8,100 nucleotides of DNA from an uncultured Eubacteriales bacterium (GTDB lineage: Bacteria; Bacillota; Clostridia; Christensenellales; Borkfalkiaceae): contig USHO01000046.1 of NCBI GenBank assembly GCA_900554485.1, positions 1-8,100 on the forward strand, in the 5' to 3' direction. A program made the translations under genes and the position numbers. The notes under the pieces were generated by a model, which saw only the letters and a list, made by a program, of their open reading frames with translations, did no database searches and was not told the DNA's origin. This document shows, in pieces, positions 6,141 to 8,100 of the stretch; the first letter of the stretch is position 1; each line of letters begins with the position of its first letter.

Positions 6141-6146
6141 ATTTTT

Positions 6147-7319
6147 ATGAATAAATTTTTTACAAGCGAAAGCGTTACCGAAGGGCATCCCGATAAAATC
6201 TGCGATCAGATTTCCGATGCCGTTCTCGACGCCATTCTGGCAAAAGACCCTTACGCGAGGGTTGCATGCGAAACGTCTGCCACCACCGGGTTGGTGCTCG
6301 TTATGGGCGAGATAACCACTAATTGTTACGTCGACATTCAGTCGGTTGCCAGAAACACTATTCGTCGTATCGGTTACGACAGGGCTAAATACGGTTTCGA
6401 TTGCGATACCTGTGCCGTGCTTACCGCTATACACGAACAGAGCGCGGATATTGCCATGGGCGTAGACGATTCTGTCGAACATCGTGCCGGCGGAGACGAG
6501 GCGGACAGATTCGGCGCGGGCGATCAGGGCATGATGTTCGGTTACGCAACCAACGAAACCGAAGAATATATGCCTCTGCCTATAACGCTTGCGCATAAAC
6601 TTACGCGAAAACTCACCGAAGTAAGAAAGAGCGGTGAACTCGATTATCTTCGTCCCGACGGGAAAAGCCAGGTGACGGTCGAGTACGAAAACGGCAAAGT
6701 GAAAAGAATAGAGGCGGTTGTCGTTTCGTCGCAGCACAGTGAAAGGGTTACGACGGAAAAACTTCGTAAAGACATAGAAAAACATGTTATCCGCGCTGTT
6801 TTGCCTGCAGAACTGATGGATAAAAATACAAAGATATACATCAACCCGACGGGGAGATTTGAAATAGGCGGTCCTCACGGAGACAGCGGACTTACCGGGC
6901 GTAAAATAATAGTGGATACATACGGCGGTTACTGCCCGCACGGCGGCGGGGCTTTTTCCGGCAAAGACCCGACCAAGGTGGACAGAAGCGCTGCTTATAT
7001 GGCAAGGTACGTGTGCAAAAATGTGGTTGCAGCGGGGCTTGCGGAAAAGTGCGAACTTCAGGTGGCGTACGCTATAGGCGTGGCAAAACCCGTTTCGGTT
7101 TCTGTGAATACATTCGGCACGGGAAAGCTGAGCGACGAGAAACTGACCGACGTTGGAATTGAAAACTTTGATTTCCGTCCCGGCGCGATAATAGAGAAAT
7201 TTGACCTTAAACGTCCTATTTACGGAAAAACGGCCTCCTACGGACATTTCGGCAGGGAAGATTTTCCCTGGGAAAAAACGGACGCCGCAGAAATATTGAA
7301 AAAATATACTGAAAATTAG
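6147..7319 (+). CDS. metK: S-adenosylmethionine synthetase
   Basis: Joins ATP and methionine to give S-adenosylmethionine, releasing phosphate and pyrophosphate; the cell's main methyl and radical-SAM cofactor source. From the ATG at 6147 the product has 390 residues, the usual size. It begins MNKFFTSESVTEGHPDK, with the ATP-site H14 and D16 in GHPDK. GEITT at 54-58, GAGDQGMMFGYA at 123-134 (ATP and methionine loop) and the phosphate-binding GGPHGDSGLTGRK at 241-253 follow, then a C-terminal RPIYGKTASYGHFG segment. All three family signatures are intact and no frame break is seen. It has its own promoter, only a short leader and no room for an S-box or other SAM riboswitch. Downstream, 50 bases with a stem-loop separate it from recD2, and read-through into that gene is possible. 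Confidence 0.97.
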   Translation: MNKFFTSESVTEGHPDKICDQISDAVLDAILAKDPYARVACETSATTGLVLVMGEITTNCYVDIQSVARNTIRRIGYDRAKYGFDCDTCAVLTAIHEQSADIAMGVDDSVEHRAGGDEADRFGAGDQGMMFGYATNETEEYMPLPITLAHKLTRKLTEVRKSGELDYLRPDGKSQVTVEYENGKVKRIEAVVVSSQHSERVTTEKLRKDIEKHVIRAVLPAELMDKNTKIYINPTGRFEIGGPHGDSGLTGRKIIVDTYGGYCPHGGGAFSGKDPTKVDRSAAYMARYVCKNVVAAGLAEKCELQVAYAIGVAKPVSVSVNTFGTGKLSDEKLTDVGIENFDFRPGAIIEKFDLKRPIYGKTASYGHFGREDFPWEKTDAAEILKKYTEN

Positions 7320-7322
7320 TAT

Positions 7323-7359
7323 TCCGGGAGGAGAACTTTCCGAGGTTCTGTTTCCCGGG
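7323..7359 (+). other. Two-part stem-loop between metK and recD2
   Basis: CCGGGA at 7324-7329 pairs with TCCCGG at 7353-7358, and inside it AGAACTT at 7332-7338 pairs with AGGTTCT at 7343-7349 (one G-U pair) around the loop TCCG. A small internal loop divides the two stems. It begins four bases after the metK stop and ends 10 bases before the recD2 ATG. No T run follows, so it does not look like an intrinsic terminator. It may protect the metK mRNA end, mark a processing site or limit access to the recD2 ribosome site. Confidence 0.6.
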
Positions 7360-7369
7360 CGGAAGAATT

Positions 7370-8100
7370 ATGGTAATTAAAGGCACTGTGGAGAATTTAA
7401 TATTCCGTAACGCCGAAAACGGCTATACGGTAGCGGAAATCGACTGCGGCGGCAATCTTGTAGTTGCGGTCGGTATTATGCCGCATATAGCCGAGGGGGA
7501 AATGCTTGAGCTGACCGGTGATTTCCGTTACAACGAGCGTTTTTCAACCGAGCAGTTTATGGCCTCCGAAGTGAAAATAGGTACCCCGGAGGAGCTTTAC
7601 GATATAGCTCGTTTCCTTTCAAGCGGTCTTATAAAAGGGGTGGGCGATGTTACCGCCCAGAACATAGTGAACGTTTTCGGCAAGACCACTTTGGACGTGA
7701 TAGAAAAAGATCCGCTTCGGTTAGCGTCGGTGAAAGGCGTTTCCGAGAAAAAGGCAATGGAAATCTCAGAGCAGTATGTTAACCTGAGAAAAATGCAGGA
7801 ATCCATAATGTTTCTGCAGAAACTGGGGCTTTCCGTCAATATGGCGGTAAAAATTTATCAGTTTTATTCGGATGATATAAGGGAACTGATTACTAAAAAT
7901 CCCTATATCCTTGTAGAAGATATAGAAGGGGTGGGGTTTCAGACGGCGGACCGGCTCGCGAAAAAACTGGGTATAGAAATAAACAGCGATTTTCGTATAA
8001 GAGCCGGCGTTTTTTATACTCTTAAAGAAAATTCCGCAAAAAACGGCAATATTTATCTGCCTTACCGACTTTTCGCGCAAAATCTGGCGAAACTGCTCGG
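7370..8100 (+). CDS. recD2: RecD2-type ATP-dependent DNA helicase, N-terminal part (runs off the window)
   Basis: First 243 codons of a superfamily 1 helicase of the RecD2 (RecD-like, without RecBC) type; the full family protein is about 720-870 residues, so the ATPase motifs lie beyond the window. The start MVIKGTVENLIFRNAENGYT is the typical N-terminal OB-like segment of the family (about 1-75). Three helix-hairpin-helix-like stretches follow: GLIKGVGDVTAQNI near 86-99, VKGVSEKKAMEI near 121-132, and IEGVGFQTADRLAKKLGI near 185-202. These contact DNA in known RecD2 proteins, which act 5'-3' in DNA repair and replication stress. The ATG at 7370 has only a weak GGAAG (7361-7365) ahead of it, directly after the stem-loop. 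The frame is open to the window end. RecD2 identity rests on the N-terminal pattern, since Walker A cannot be seen. Confidence 0.88.
   Translation, partial: MVIKGTVENLIFRNAENGYTVAEIDCGGNLVVAVGIMPHIAEGEMLELTGDFRYNERFSTEQFMASEVKIGTPEELYDIARFLSSGLIKGVGDVTAQNIVNVFGKTTLDVIEKDPLRLASVKGVSEKKAMEISEQYVNLRKMQESIMFLQKLGLSVNMAVKIYQFYSDDIRELITKNPYILVEDIEGVGFQTADRLAKKLGIEINSDFRIRAGVFYTLKENSAKNGNIYLPYRLFAQNLAKLL

Noticed and set aside
6033..7247. Long minus-strand frame of 404 codons across metK
   Set aside because: It is the antisense shadow of metK, is rich in F, H, R and C, has no domain pattern, and its end overlaps the divergent promoter region. The plus-strand metK motifs explain this DNA fully.
1..8100. 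CRISPR arrays, insertion sequences, tRNAs, toxin-antitoxin pairs or defence genes
   Set aside because: Looked for on both strands and not found; no regular direct repeats, transposase motifs or cloverleaf-like sequences were seen by eye.

Overview
The window reads as an ordinary bacterial chromosome segment. The best guess for the source is an uncultured, Clostridia-like member of the Bacillota. This rests on gene family types (compact clostridial-style AroC and AroA, a PflX-like radical SAM protein, a RecD2-type helicase), the moderate GC content and the tight gene packing. It is an inference from style, not a database match. I see no mobile element, CRISPR array, tRNA or rRNA. No stretch over 300 bases lacks a gene; coding density is very high.

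Region 1 (1-5160, + strand) is a tightly overlapped aromatic amino-acid operon: aroB, aroA, aroC, a chorismate mutase, an aroE-aroK fusion and aroQ. Each start codon lies inside the end of the gene before it, with overlaps of 4, 20, 14, 8 and 4 bases. Together the products carry out steps 2 to 7 of the shikimate pathway (DAHP to chorismate) plus the first step toward Phe and Tyr (chorismate to prephenate). DAHP synthase, which makes the entry substrate, is not in the window. The bases at 1-3 suggest that aroB itself overlaps an upstream gene by ATGA.

Region 2 (5173-6036, - strand) is a PflX-type radical SAM protein of unknown substrate. It converges on aroQ with a 12-base gap and no convincing terminator.

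Region 3 (6037-6146) is a 110-base divergent control region. It holds a perfect-consensus sigma-A promoter reading right into metK. A good promoter also reads left into the radical SAM gene; its -35 overlaps the metK -35, and its -10 is so close to the ATG that the transcript may be leaderless.

Region 4 (6147-8100, + strand) holds metK (S-adenosylmethionine synthetase), then a 50-base gap filled by a two-part stem-loop with no U tract, then the first 243 codons of a recD2-type helicase that runs off the window.

The main points worth a second look are the overlapped shikimate operon with its AroE-AroK fusion, the divergent promoter pair between a SAM-making and a SAM-using gene, the metK-recD2 stem-loop, and an atypical active-site loop in AroA. 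I found no clearly new multi-gene system; most of the window is core metabolism in an unusually compact arrangement.
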